Source: Gordonia crocea
Lineage (GTDB): Bacteria; Actinomycetota; Actinomycetes; Mycobacteriales; Mycobacteriaceae
Direction: 5' to 3'
DNA length: 64,000 bases
Assembly (NCBI RefSeq): GCF_009932435.1
Contig: NZ_BJOU01000002.1
Coordinates: 1 to 64,000 of the forward strand
Position 1 is the first letter of the stretch; every line of letters begins with the position of its first letter. The notes beneath the pieces were generated by a model. That model was not told the origin of the DNA. It saw only the letters and a list, made by a program, of their open reading frames with translations, and ran no database searches. The translations under genes and the position numbers were made by a program. This document shows, one piece after another, positions 20,113-28,287 of the stretch.

Positions 20113-20128
20113 TCGACCACATGTTCGA
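20113..20128. promoter_or_regulatory. LexA (SOS) box-like palindrome upstream of whiB2
   Basis: TCGACCACATGTTCGA matches the actinobacterial SOS box TCGAAC-N4-GTTCGA at 11 of 12 defined positions (C instead of A at position 5). It lies in the whiB2 leader, downstream of both candidate promoters, where a bound repressor could act as a roadblock. Confidence 0.4.
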
Positions 20129-20271
20129 ATCCACCGGCTGGCCGGGTACCACGGGTGGTGCCGCAGGCGGAGTCGGACACTGTCGGACAAGCACATTCGG
20201 GTGTCCGGCGGCCGGGGATGTAGGCAGCCGAGACGACAAGGCTGAGGCGACAACGAGAAGGAGACGCTGAG

Positions 20272-20628
20272 ATGGGAATGCAACACCCGCTGGGCGACGA
20301 CTCGTCCGCGTACGGCAATCCGGCACCCGGTGCTGCGCCCGCCCCTCCGGGGCCGCGCCTGCACCTGTCGGTTGTTCCCGACGATTTCGACGCGCTCTTC
20401 GACGCGATGGAGGACACCTGGCAGGACCGGGCGCTGTGCGCCCAGACCGACCCGGAGGCCTTTTTCCCGGAGAAGGGCGGATCGACGCGCGAGGCCAAGC
20501 GCATCTGCTCGGGGTGCGAGGTCAAGGCCGAGTGCCTCGACTACGCGCTCCACAACGACGAACGCTTCGGCATCTGGGGCGGGCTGTCGGAGCGGGAGCG
20601 CCGGCGCCTCAAGCGCGGCATCATCTGA
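20272..20628 (+). CDS. whiB2: WhiB2 iron-sulfur regulator
   Basis: 118 residues. Four cysteines (ALCAQTD, then RICSGCEVKAECLDYAL) are the [4Fe-4S] ligands, followed by the GIWGGLSERERRRLKR turn and basic tail used for sigma-factor and DNA contact. The ATG at 20272 is preceded by GAAGGAG. Neighbouring tobH and manA, plus divergent fbiA, match the WhiB2 (WhmD) locus of mycobacteria rather than other WhiB paralogues. WhiB2 is essential for septation in mycobacteria. Confidence 0.93.
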   Translation: MGMQHPLGDDSSAYGNPAPGAAPAPPGPRLHLSVVPDDFDALFDAMEDTWQDRALCAQTDPEAFFPEKGGSTREAKRICSGCEVKAECLDYALHNDERFGIWGGLSERERRRLKRGII

Positions 20629-20660
20629 CCTGCCCGGGATCTGACCGGCCCGGAATCTGA

Positions 20661-21131
20661 TTAGCCCGGGCCGTTTTCCACGGTGTCCTCGTCGATGCCG
20701 AGATAGGTCGCGACCTGTTCGATGAGGACTTCGCGCAGGAGGTCGGCGAGGTCGTCGCGGTCGCGCGAGCGCAATTCGAGCGGGCGGCGGAACACCACGA
20801 CTTGGGCCCGGGTCCAGTTGCCCTCGGCATCCACGGACGCGGGGATCAGCCGCGCGAGTGGAACCGCGCGGTCGGCCGACACCTCGGCCGGCCACTGGAT
20901 CGTCGACGGGTCGATCGGCAGCATCCGGGGCACGTCGTCGACGGCGATGTTGAGTTCGCGCAACTGGTCGTGCCACTTGGCGTCGATTTCGGCAATCGCC
21001 TCGATGACCACGGCGTCGAACTCGTCGGCGCGCGACATCCACGCCGGCACCGATTGCGGCAGCAGCGGGGAGCGCAGGCCCCGGGAACGGCGATCGCGCG
21101 CCCGGCGCGCCCGAATGGAATCCGTTCGCAC
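20661..21131 (-). CDS. Zincin-fold (metallopeptidase family) protein with lost HExxH
   Basis: 156 residues, matching Rv3259 by position between whiB2 and the DUF3499 gene. The C-terminal helix reads VLIEQVATYLGID where active members of this small zincin family have HEVAHHFGID; both zinc-binding histidines are replaced, so peptidase activity is unlikely. The start is GTG 21129-21131. The N terminus is very basic ([12 protein letters not shown]). It is convergent with whiB2 and its role is unknown. Confidence 0.75.
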   Translation of the reverse strand: MRTDSIRARRARDRRSRGLRSPLLPQSVPAWMSRADEFDAVVIEAIAEIDAKWHDQLRELNIAVDDVPRMLPIDPSTIQWPAEVSADRAVPLARLIPASVDAEGNWTRAQVVVFRRPLELRSRDRDDLADLLREVLIEQVATYLGIDEDTVENGPG

Positions 21132-21225
21132 AGGACGAGTGTAGGTGGGTGAATCGCGGTCGGGGAGATGCGCCGCCGGTGTGTCTTGCGTCCACCGCTC
21201 ACACCGGAGGGCTAATCTGGCAAAC

Positions 21226-21651
21226 GTGACCAATCACCGTCAGTGCTCCCGTCCGGCGTGTTCCCGCCCGGCCGTGGCGACGCTGACCTACGACTACGCC
21301 GGTTCGACGGCCGTGATCGGTCCGCTCGCCGGCTCCGCCGAACCCCACTCCTGGGACCTGTGCGCGCTGCATGCCGACCGGATCACGGTGCCGCGGGGCT
21401 GGGAGATCATGCGCAGTTCCAGCGGGTTCAGTGTGCCCAGCGAGGAGCAGGAACTCACCGCCCTGGCCGAGGCCGTCCGCGAGTCGGTGGCCGTCGGTTC
21501 CGAGCCGCTCGACGGTTTCGACGATTTGCCGCCGCGCGGACGGGGACCCGAGTCGTCCCGTTCGCTGCTCGGCGCCGGGGAACCGGCCCCGCCGGTACGG
21601 CCGCGACCTGGTCGTCGCGGGCATTTGCGGGTGCTTCCCGACGTCGACTGA
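21226..21651 (+). CDS. DUF3499 protein (Rv3258c-like)
   Basis: 141 residues. The N terminus QCSRPACSRPAVATLTYDYA and the CALHADRITVPRGWE segment (paired Cys and a C-x2-H) form a probable small metal-binding unit that defines DUF3499. The GTG start at 21226 puts the conserved cysteines just after the N terminus. The C-terminal half is low-complexity and arginine/proline-rich. In M. tuberculosis manB follows; here tobH begins 45 bp later. Function unknown. Confidence 0.85.
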   Translation: MTNHRQCSRPACSRPAVATLTYDYAGSTAVIGPLAGSAEPHSWDLCALHADRITVPRGWEIMRSSSGFSVPSEEQELTALAEAVRESVAVGSEPLDGFDDLPPRGRGPESSRSLLGAGEPAPPVRPRPGRRGHLRVLPDVD

Positions 21652-21695
21652 GCCGCCCCGGCCCATCGCCGCGCGCGGATGGATACGCTAGAGCC

Positions 21696-22808
21696 ATGCG
21701 CACCACAGGGGTGGATCTCGACGATCCGAGCGGTCTCATCGATGCCGATGTCGACGGGCTGCTGCACACCGCGGCCCGGGCCGGCGCACAGGTGCGCGCC
21801 GTGGCCGAGGCCGTGCGCGAAGGTGTTACCGAACCGCTGGCCGGGCTGCGGCCGCGCAGCGTCGTCATCGTCACCGGGGCCTCGGTGGCCGCCGCCCAGT
21901 CGGCCCGCTTCGTCATCGCCCACACCGCCGCCCGTCTCGACGTCCCCCTCGTGTCCACCCCGGCGCTGCCGGGATGGATCGGCCCGCTCGACGTCGTCGT
22001 GCTGCTCGGCGACGACGCGGGCGACCTCGCACTTGCCGACGCCGCCTCGAGGGCGACCCGGCGCCACGCGGAACTCGTCGTCGTCGCCCCGTTGGAGGGA
22101 CCGCTGGCCAGTGCCGTGGCGGGGCGCGGCATCGACCTGGCGCCGCGCGTGGTGGTCGGCGAGCAGTTCCGCTTCGTCGGCCACGTCGCCGCGCTGATCG
22201 CCGTGTGCCAGGGGTTGACCCAGGTCCGCTACGTCGCCGGCGACTTGGACATGGACCGCCTTGCCGATGCACTGGACGCCGAATCGGCGCGCAACCATCC
22301 GTCCCACGACGTCTACGGCGCCCCGGCGAAGACACTGGTCGAGCGGATCGGCTCGGCCACCCCGGTGTTCTGCGGGGACAGTCCGGCCGGTGACGCGCTG
22401 GCGGCCCGGACGGCCAGCACCCTGTTCGCGCTCGGCGGGGTGGCGGCCGGAGCGGTGGATCTCGCGTCGGCGATGACCCGCCTCCTGCGCGACGGCGGCG
22501 GCGCCGGAGTCGACTCGCTCTTCCACGATCCCGAGATCGACGGGCCGCTGCCGCCGCGTGCGCAGCTGTTCGTCTTGAGCACGCCGGGGCGGCAGTGGCT
22601 GGCGCGCCGGCGGGTGGCGGCGCTGCCCGGTGCCGAGGTCCTGGTGGGCACCGCCCCCGACGCCGGCGAGGAGCAACCGCGCGAACCGGTGGAGCCCGGA
22701 TCGGCGGTCGAATCCGACGAGGGAGCCGAGGCGTTGATCTCCTACCTCGTTCTGGCCGCGCGGCTGGAGATGACCGCGGTCTACGCCCAACTGCTCGGAG
22801 CGCGGTAG
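21696..22808 (+). CDS. TobH/SIS-fold protein (Rv3256c-like)
   Basis: 370 residues with two SIS-type alpha/beta subdomains: VVIVTGASVAAAQSARFVIA at about 49-70 and VFCGDSPAGDALAARTASTL at about 222-242. Family members sit next to manA and are sometimes annotated as phosphosugar-binding or bifunctional isomerase-like proteins. The adjacent manA starts 1 bp after the stop, so the two are co-translated. A role in mannose-phosphate metabolism is likely but not demonstrated. Confidence 0.82.
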   Translation: MRTTGVDLDDPSGLIDADVDGLLHTAARAGAQVRAVAEAVREGVTEPLAGLRPRSVVIVTGASVAAAQSARFVIAHTAARLDVPLVSTPALPGWIGPLDVVVLLGDDAGDLALADAASRATRRHAELVVVAPLEGPLASAVAGRGIDLAPRVVVGEQFRFVGHVAALIAVCQGLTQVRYVAGDLDMDRLADALDAESARNHPSHDVYGAPAKTLVERIGSATPVFCGDSPAGDALAARTASTLFALGGVAAGAVDLASAMTRLLRDGGGAGVDSLFHDPEIDGPLPPRAQLFVLSTPGRQWLARRRVAALPGAEVLVGTAPDAGEEQPREPVEPGSAVESDEGAEALISYLVLAARLEMTAVYAQLLGAR

Positions 22809-22809
22809 C

Positions 22810-24045
22810 GTGCGCGTTCTCGCCGGCCTGGTGCGCCCCTACGCCTGGGGTTCGCGCACCGCCATCGCCACCATTCGGGGTCTGCCCACCCCGTCGGCCC
22901 ACCCGGAGGCGGAACTGTGGTTCGGGGCCCATCCGGCGGGGCAGGCCCAGTGCCTCGATGCGCAGGGGCACCCGGTGCGCGGGCTGCTTGACGAGATCGA
23001 GGCCGATCCGGCGGCGGCGCTCGGGACGACCGTCATCGACGAGTTCGGGGTGCGGTTGCCCTACCTGCTCAAAGTCCTGGCCGCCGACGAAGCGCTGTCG
23101 TTGCAGGCCCACCCGAGTTCGGAGCAGGCCGCCGAGGGATTCGCGCGGGAGGACGCCGCCGGCATCCGCGTCGACGCGCCCGAGCGCAACTACCGCGATC
23201 CGTGGCACAAACCGGAGGTGGTCCTCGCGATGACGCCGTTCGACGCGCTCGCCGGGTTCCGCGACCCGGCCCGGACCGTCGAATTGCTGCGCGAGCTCTC
23301 CCTGCCGGCGCTCGACCCCTACCTGGGGATGATCGCCGGCCAGCCCGACAGTGCGGGCCTGCGGGCGCTGTTCACCACGTGGATCACGTTGCCCGAGGCC
23401 GTTCTCGCCGACTTGGTCCCGGCGGTCATCGACGCCGCGGTGGCGCTCGCCGCGGGCGGCGGCTCACAGTTCGACGCCGAACTGCGCACGCTCCTCGAGT
23501 TGGGCGAGGCCTATCCCCGTGACCCGGGGGTGTTGGCGTCGTTGCTGCTCAACCGCATCCATCTCGAGCCGGGCGAGGCGCTCTACCTCGCGGCGGGCAA
23601 CCTGCACGCCTACCTGCAGGGGACGGCCATCGAGATCATGGCCAACTCCGACAACGTGCTGCGAGGCGGACTGACCCCGAAGCACATCGACGTCCCGGAG
23701 CTGTTGCGGGTGCTCGACTTCACCCCGGTGTCGCAGGCGGAGTTGTCCCCGGCCGTCTCGGTGCTGGGCGCAGAGCGGATCTACACCACGCCGGCCCCCG
23801 AGTTCCGGCTCTCCCGCGTCGAACTCGACGGCACCGGCATGCACCACCCGTCGACGATCTCCTTCGACATGCCCGGCCCGCAGATTCTCGCGGTCACCGC
23901 CGGGCGCATCGACGTGCGCGGCGGTGGGGAGACGATCACCGCCGCCTCGGGGCAGGCGGTGTGGCTGGCCGACGCCGATCCCGATGTGATCGTCGCCGCC
24001 GCCTCGTCGAAGGCGACCTTCTACCGGGCGCGCGTCCCCCTCTGA
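22810..24045 (+). CDS. manA: Mannose-6-phosphate isomerase ManA
   Basis: 411-residue type I phosphomannose isomerase interconverting fructose-6-phosphate and mannose-6-phosphate for GDP-mannose and phosphatidylinositol-mannoside/LAM synthesis. Conserved blocks are LRPYAWGSRTAIA (here VRPYAWGS), the zinc-site LSLQAHPSSEQA and WHKPEVVLAMTPFDAL, and YLAAGNLHAYLQGTAIEIM. GTG 22810 begins 1 bp after the tobH stop. The phosphomannomutase gene manB, expected beside it, is not in this window. Confidence 0.94.
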   Translation: MRVLAGLVRPYAWGSRTAIATIRGLPTPSAHPEAELWFGAHPAGQAQCLDAQGHPVRGLLDEIEADPAAALGTTVIDEFGVRLPYLLKVLAADEALSLQAHPSSEQAAEGFAREDAAGIRVDAPERNYRDPWHKPEVVLAMTPFDALAGFRDPARTVELLRELSLPALDPYLGMIAGQPDSAGLRALFTTWITLPEAVLADLVPAVIDAAVALAAGGGSQFDAELRTLLELGEAYPRDPGVLASLLLNRIHLEPGEALYLAAGNLHAYLQGTAIEIMANSDNVLRGGLTPKHIDVPELLRVLDFTPVSQAELSPAVSVLGAERIYTTPAPEFRLSRVELDGTGMHHPSTISFDMPGPQILAVTAGRIDVRGGGETITAASGQAVWLADADPDVIVAAASSKATFYRARVPL

Positions 24046-24052
24046 CCACCCC

Positions 24053-25456
24053 TCACAGGGCGGCGACGAGGGTCCGTTCCGGTTCGCTCGCCGCGCCGGT
24101 CAACCGGTGGGGGCGGCCGTCGACGACGAGGTCGATCCGCGGGTCGGCACGCGAGCCCCGGATGACCGTGCGCGGTGCCGGCCCGGCCTCCCAGTCCCCG
24201 GCCGCCCGGTCCCCGACGGCCCGGCGCAATCGGATTTGCCAGTGCTCGGCATCCTCGGACGACTCGTCGAACAGGTCGACCCGAGTCAGGGCCGCGGCGC
24301 CGGGACGGGCGGGCCCGAGGGCCAGGACCCCGGGGTCGTCGACGAGGTCGACGAGGCGGGCCCAGCGGTGTGGCTGTGGCGAGTGCAGATTGATCGCCGC
24401 GCCGGCGCCGATGCACCGATAGACCAGCAGTGCGATGAACCGGGGATCGCCGATCACCGACGCCGGATGGTCCGGCGACGAGATCAGCGGAGCCGTCACC
24501 GCCGAGCCGTCGTGCGCGGCACCGATCAAGACGCCGTCGTCGCCGAGTAGAAACCGCCAGTCCGCCAGGGAGATTGGGTCGGCCGCCAAGTCGGGGAGTG
24601 CGGTGGCACGGACGGCGTCGGTGGGCACCAAGTCGGCCAGGGCGTCGTCGGCGCCGTCGTCGAGGGGGTCGAGCCCCGGCGGCACCGCCCGCAGCGCGCG
24701 ACCCGCACGCGGAACCTCGGTCACGCCCAGCAGTCCATCCAGGCGTGGATGTGGGGCCGACCCGGACAGGCGCAACGCCGTCGTGTGGGCGACCGCGTGG
24801 TCGGCCGCCACGGCCCGCAGGTGCGCCGGGGTCGTCGCCGGGGTCAGTGCGAACACCCGCCGGGCGGCACCCGGCGGGCCGAGGAGCTGCTCGGTGTGGT
24901 CGGTCAGCGCGGCGGCGTCAAAGATGTGGGTCCGCACCCCGTGGGCCGCCAAGAGTGCGGCGAGGCGCCTGGTCACCAGGGCCGCGCGGCCCAGCACCGC
25001 CGCGGCGGTTGCGCCCGGGGCCCGCGGGGGTACCGCCGTCACGGCGGGCAGGCGCAGGACGATGGTCGTCTGCCGTGCCGCCGCCACCGGCAACGAGCCC
25101 AGCGACCGGCTGTAGGCCGCGGCGATCGAACCGGCACCGCAATAGCGGTGTTCGGTGACGGCCAGGTCGATGGACAGCGGCACGCGTGCCGAGCGGCGGA
25201 AGGCCGCCAGGAGGTTCAGGTCCACCGCGGTGTCGGGGCCGCCCACCGCGGCCGATCCGCCGGCGCTGTGCGCCCGCACCACCGGTCGCGCCGGGGCCAA
25301 CCCGATCGCGGTCACCAGGGTGGTGTCGGCCCACCGCACCCCGACCGGTGAGGTGCCGGCGAGGTTGGGGTCGGCCGACGGCGGGATGTCGAAGGCGGGC
25401 GCCATGGCTGGCGCGGTGCGCTCGGGCGCCCTGGCAGGCACAGGTTTGGTGAACAC
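24053..25456 (-). CDS. EccE-like type VII secretion protein without N-terminal membrane helices
   Basis: 467 residues. A GTG start at 25454-25456 follows a GGGGGG tract. The layout follows EccE: an early VRWADTTLVTAIGL segment, a central helical region (ARQTTIVLRLPA, then TRRLAALLAAHGVRTH) and a C-terminal WRFLLGDDGVLIGAAHDG plus LLVYRCIGAGAAINLHSP region resembling the EccE core. Unlike canonical EccE, no pair of transmembrane helices precedes the core. It is divergent from eccB across a 252-bp gap and convergent with manA. Assignment rests on layout and the eccB neighbour. Confidence 0.6.
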   Translation of the reverse strand: MFTKPVPARAPERTAPAMAPAFDIPPSADPNLAGTSPVGVRWADTTLVTAIGLAPARPVVRAHSAGGSAAVGGPDTAVDLNLLAAFRRSARVPLSIDLAVTEHRYCGAGSIAAAYSRSLGSLPVAAARQTTIVLRLPAVTAVPPRAPGATAAAVLGRAALVTRRLAALLAAHGVRTHIFDAAALTDHTEQLLGPPGAARRVFALTPATTPAHLRAVAADHAVAHTTALRLSGSAPHPRLDGLLGVTEVPRAGRALRAVPPGLDPLDDGADDALADLVPTDAVRATALPDLAADPISLADWRFLLGDDGVLIGAAHDGSAVTAPLISSPDHPASVIGDPRFIALLVYRCIGAGAAINLHSPQPHRWARLVDLVDDPGVLALGPARPGAAALTRVDLFDESSEDAEHWQIRLRRAVGDRAAGDWEAGPAPRTVIRGSRADPRIDLVVDGRPHRLTGAASEPERTLVAAL

Positions 25457-25708
25457 GGCGATCCCCCCGAATCGTTCCGACGTGCGTGGCGGCCCCCGGC
25501 CGCCGCTGTGCGACGACGCTAACCCAGTGCGCGGGTACGCGCGGGGGTTCCGGCGGATGCCGTCGGAAGGACTGCGCAAATCCGCCCCGCGCTTCAATTC
25601 CGCCCCGCGCCGACCCCGTCGCGTGACACAGTGTGCTCGGCGCCGGCGTTCACGCGGGCGGGTCCGGGGGGACCGCGCCGCGCCGGCGAATCGGTTTGGG
25701 GGAATCCG

Positions 25709-27109
25709 ATGGTCAGACAGTTGACGACGCGCGCCCAGGTGAGCGGCTACCGCTTCCTGCTGCACCGGGCCGAGCACGCGTTGGTGCGCCGGGATGCCCG
25801 GATGCTCCACGATCCCATGCGGGCCCAGCGCCAATCGGTCACGGTGGGACTGGTCCTGGCCTTGCTGGTCGCCGCCGGGGCCGGGGTCTACGGATTGATC
25901 CGCCCGGTCGGGTCGGTGGCCGACGCCCCGATCGTGGCGAGCCGCTCCGACGGCGGGCTGTATGTCGTGGTCGACCACACCGCACATCCCGTCCTCAACC
26001 TGGCGTCGGCACGACTGATCGCGCAGACGCCGGCCGATCCGAAGGCCGTGTCGCCAGCGGCACTGCGCACTCTCCCGCGCGGCCCGGTGCTGGGGATCGT
26101 CGGCGCACCCAATGCGATCGGTGGAGCCGCGGCCGCGACCTGGGCGGTCTGCGATGCGGCGCGGGCCCACACGGAGACCCGACGCACCGCCGTGGTGGTC
26201 ACCGACGGTCCGTCGCCGAGTGGGATCGGGCCCGAGCGCGGCTTGTTCGTCCTCGTCGGGGACACCCACTACCTCGTCTACCGACTCGGCCACGGCACCG
26301 CGCAGCGCACCGTCCGGGCCCGGATCGACGCCGGGGACGCGCGGGTGCGCCGGGTGCTCGGCCTCGACGACGCGGTGCCCCGGCACCTCTCACCGGCGCT
26401 GGCCGATGCCATCGAGGAGGTGGCCCCGTTGACGGTGCCGGCCGTGACCGGCGCCGGGTCGCCGGGGGTGCTCGGGATGGCGGTCGGAACGGTGTTCGCG
26501 GTGCCTGCACTCGAGGGGCGCGCGGATCACTTCGTGGTGCTGTCGCGCGGTGTCCAACCGGTCTCCGCGGTGGCGGCGGCCCTGTTGCGGATGACCGACG
26601 ATGCGGCGCCGGCGGTCCCAGTCGTCGCGCCCGGCCGTGCCGCGTCGGCCGCGGTGGTCCGGGAGTTGCCGGTGGAGCATTTCCCGCAGCGGGTGCCCCG
26701 CTTGGTGGCCGCGCTCGACGCTCCGGTGGCGTGCCAGAGCTGGTACCGGCCGCCGGGGGCACCCGCGGCCACCACCGCGCTGTGGGTGGGGACGGCGGTC
26801 CCGGGCGGCCCGCCGGTGGCGGTGGTGGGCGCCGATGGGACCGGGCCGGGCGTGGACGAGGTCCGGGTGGCCGCCGGGGCGACCCACGACGTGCGGGTGA
26901 CCGGGATGGACCCGCGCAGCTCGCGGCGCCACGGCCGGTTCCTCGTCGGGGACACCGGCATGCGCTATGCGGTCGCCGACGACGAGGCGGCGCGGATGCT
27001 CGGGTTGGGTGAGCCCGGATTGGCGCCGTGGCCGATCCTGCGGCTCCTGCCGACCGGACCGGATCTATCCCGTGCCGAGGCGCTGGTGGCGCACGGCGGA
27101 TTCAAGTAA
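25709..27109 (+). CDS. eccB: Type VII secretion core component EccB
   Basis: 466 residues with the highly conserved EccB N terminus TRAQVSGYRFLLHRAEHALV and RRDARMLHDPMRAQ, one transmembrane helix (about 51-71), then a long periplasmic repeat domain with paired cysteines (AVCDAA and ACQSWYRPPG) as in EccB proteins. EccB forms part of the inner-membrane ESX complex. ATG 25709 follows TTTGGGGGAA. No eccC, eccD, mycP or esx genes are next to it in the window, which is unusual because eccB normally precedes eccC. Confidence 0.9.
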   Translation: MVRQLTTRAQVSGYRFLLHRAEHALVRRDARMLHDPMRAQRQSVTVGLVLALLVAAGAGVYGLIRPVGSVADAPIVASRSDGGLYVVVDHTAHPVLNLASARLIAQTPADPKAVSPAALRTLPRGPVLGIVGAPNAIGGAAAATWAVCDAARAHTETRRTAVVVTDGPSPSGIGPERGLFVLVGDTHYLVYRLGHGTAQRTVRARIDAGDARVRRVLGLDDAVPRHLSPALADAIEEVAPLTVPAVTGAGSPGVLGMAVGTVFAVPALEGRADHFVVLSRGVQPVSAVAAALLRMTDDAAPAVPVVAPGRAASAAVVRELPVEHFPQRVPRLVAALDAPVACQSWYRPPGAPAATTALWVGTAVPGGPPVAVVGADGTGPGVDEVRVAAGATHDVRVTGMDPRSSRRHGRFLVGDTGMRYAVADDEAARMLGLGEPGLAPWPILRLLPTGPDLSRAEALVAHGGFK

Positions 27110-27116
27110 GAGGGGA

Positions 27117-27734
27117 TCAGGTGGTCAGGGCGAGGACCAGTTGCTCCCACTGCTGCACGATCTCGTCGGGGGTCAGCTCCCCGACATCGGTCAGGAAGAG
27201 CACCGCATCGGCCTGCAGCGGAGCCTCGATCGCCAGCGCGGCGACCTCGGGCCGCGCGACGCCCAACTCGACCAGCAACATGCGCACGTGGATCGTCGCG
27301 GCCATCATGACCGGCATGGTGTAGCGCTGGCTGCCCTCGACCGGGATCGCCTCGGCGAGGATGTCGCGATGGGCCAGGGTGTGGGCGAGTCGGGCCCGGC
27401 CGTAGGCCAGGAGGCGCTCCACCGCCGGTGCGCCCGGGCCCAACGGCGGTGGGCCGGCAAGGTATCCGTGCTGCAGGATGTGCTCGTCATGGTCGAGGAG
27501 CGCGCGCATCAGGCCGGTGCGGCTGCCGAAACGGCGGAACACGGTGCCCTTGCCGACGCCCGCGGCCCGGGCCACCTCGTCCATCGTGACGGCGGCGGCA
27601 CCGTGCTCGGCGACCAGGCGGGCGGCCGCGTCGAGCAGCTTGGCCCGGTTCTGGGCGGCGTCGGCCCGCTCGTCGCGCTGCGCGAGCAGGTCGTTGCCCA
27701 CGAGCGGGAGCCCACCGAGTCCGCCGCTGTCCAT
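27117..27734 (-). CDS. TetR-family transcriptional regulator
   Basis: 205 residues. The N-terminal helix-turn-helix (AAARLVAEHGAAAVTMDEVA, then RAAGVGKGTVFRRFGSRTG, about residues 35-75) is typical TetR; the C-terminal ligand-binding half is not diagnostic. ATG is at 27732-27734. It is convergent with eccB (7 bp apart) and divergent from nrdH (264-bp gap). Its target and ligand are unknown; the shared upstream region does not show an obvious TetR palindrome. Confidence 0.85.
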   Translation of the reverse strand: MDSGGLGGLPLVGNDLLAQRDERADAAQNRAKLLDAAARLVAEHGAAAVTMDEVARAAGVGKGTVFRRFGSRTGLMRALLDHDEHILQHGYLAGPPPLGPGAPAVERLLAYGRARLAHTLAHRDILAEAIPVEGSQRYTMPVMMAATIHVRMLLVELGVARPEVAALAIEAPLQADAVLFLTDVGELTPDEIVQQWEQLVLALTT

Positions 27735-27907
27735 GAGACGAGGGTATCGGGTCGTCTCGCACACCGAGAACATCGACGGCGCGGGGGCCGGAACCCGGCC
27801 CCGGGGCGGCGGATCCGCGGGGGTTTCCCGACACGCCCGACACGCCGAGACACGCCGAGAATTTGTGATCGTGTAGGCCTGCGACCAGCGAGTTTCATAA
27901 ATGTAAT

Positions 27908-27955
27908 TCACAACTTCTAGTGTTGGCTGGCAATGTCAGACACAAGGTGTAGTGT
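27908..27955 (+). promoter_or_regulatory. Paired NrdR-box-like sites upstream of nrdHIE
   Basis: Two 16-bp sites, TCACAACTTCTAGTGT (27908-27923) and ACACAAGGTGTAGTGT (27940-27955), begin exactly 32 bp apart, about three helical turns, the spacing expected of tandem NrdR boxes (consensus like ACACwATATaTwGTGT). Both end in TAGTGT, which could also serve as a -10 hexamer. nrdH starts 44 bp downstream. Confidence 0.65.
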
Positions 27956-27998
27956 TCGGGGTACCCCAGAACGACATCGATGGAATTCGGAGCTGCTG

Positions 27999-28274
27999 AT
28001 GGCTATCACCGTCTACACCAAGCCGGCATGTGTGCAGTGCAACGCTACCTACAAGGCTCTCGACAAGGCCGGTGTCGAGTACCAGGTGGTCGACATCTCG
28101 GAGGATTCCGAGGCGCGCGACTACGTCATGGCGCTCGGCTACCTGCAGGCTCCCGTCGTCGTCGCCGGTGACGAGCACTGGTCCGGCTTCCGCCCCGACC
28201 GCATCAAGGCGCTGGCCGCCGGCAGTGCGGCGAGTGCGACCGGCGCCGCCGGTTCGGCCACCGCTTCCGCTTAA
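27999..28274 (+). CDS. nrdH: Glutaredoxin-like electron donor NrdH
   Basis: 91 residues. The redox motif CVQC in [16 protein letters not shown] and the C-terminal [12 protein letters not shown] identify NrdH, the thioredoxin-reductase-dependent donor to class Ib ribonucleotide reductase. ATG 27999 was chosen because the family begins MxITVYTKPxC; the longer upstream frame overlaps the regulatory sites. The tail is an Ala/Gly/Thr/Ser-rich extension. nrdI follows after 13 bp. Confidence 0.95.
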   Translation: MAITVYTKPACVQCNATYKALDKAGVEYQVVDISEDSEARDYVMALGYLQAPVVVAGDEHWSGFRPDRIKALAAGSAASATGAAGSATASA

Positions 28275-28287
28275 CGCAGGCCGGGTC

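Larger units (their letters stand above)
19895..20271. other. fbiA-whiB2 intergenic region
   Basis: A 377-bp non-coding stretch of visibly lower GC than its neighbours. On the plus strand it holds two sigma70-like promoters (annotated separately), a LexA-box-like palindrome, and direct repeats CATGTTCGA (20108-20116 and 20120-20128) and GTCGGACA (20172-20179 and 20182-20189). The long whiB2 leader suggests post-initiation or multi-factor control. No gene or RNA structure was recognised. Confidence 0.7.

Noticed and set aside
20123..20132. GTTCGAATCC resembling a tRNA T-loop upstream of whiB2
   Set aside because: No acceptor, D or anticodon stems can be drawn around it; it is explained by the LexA-like palindrome and direct repeat.
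24053..27109. A complete type VII secretion locus
   Set aside because: Only eccB and an EccE-like gene are present; no ATPase, channel, protease or WXG100 genes were seen on either side.
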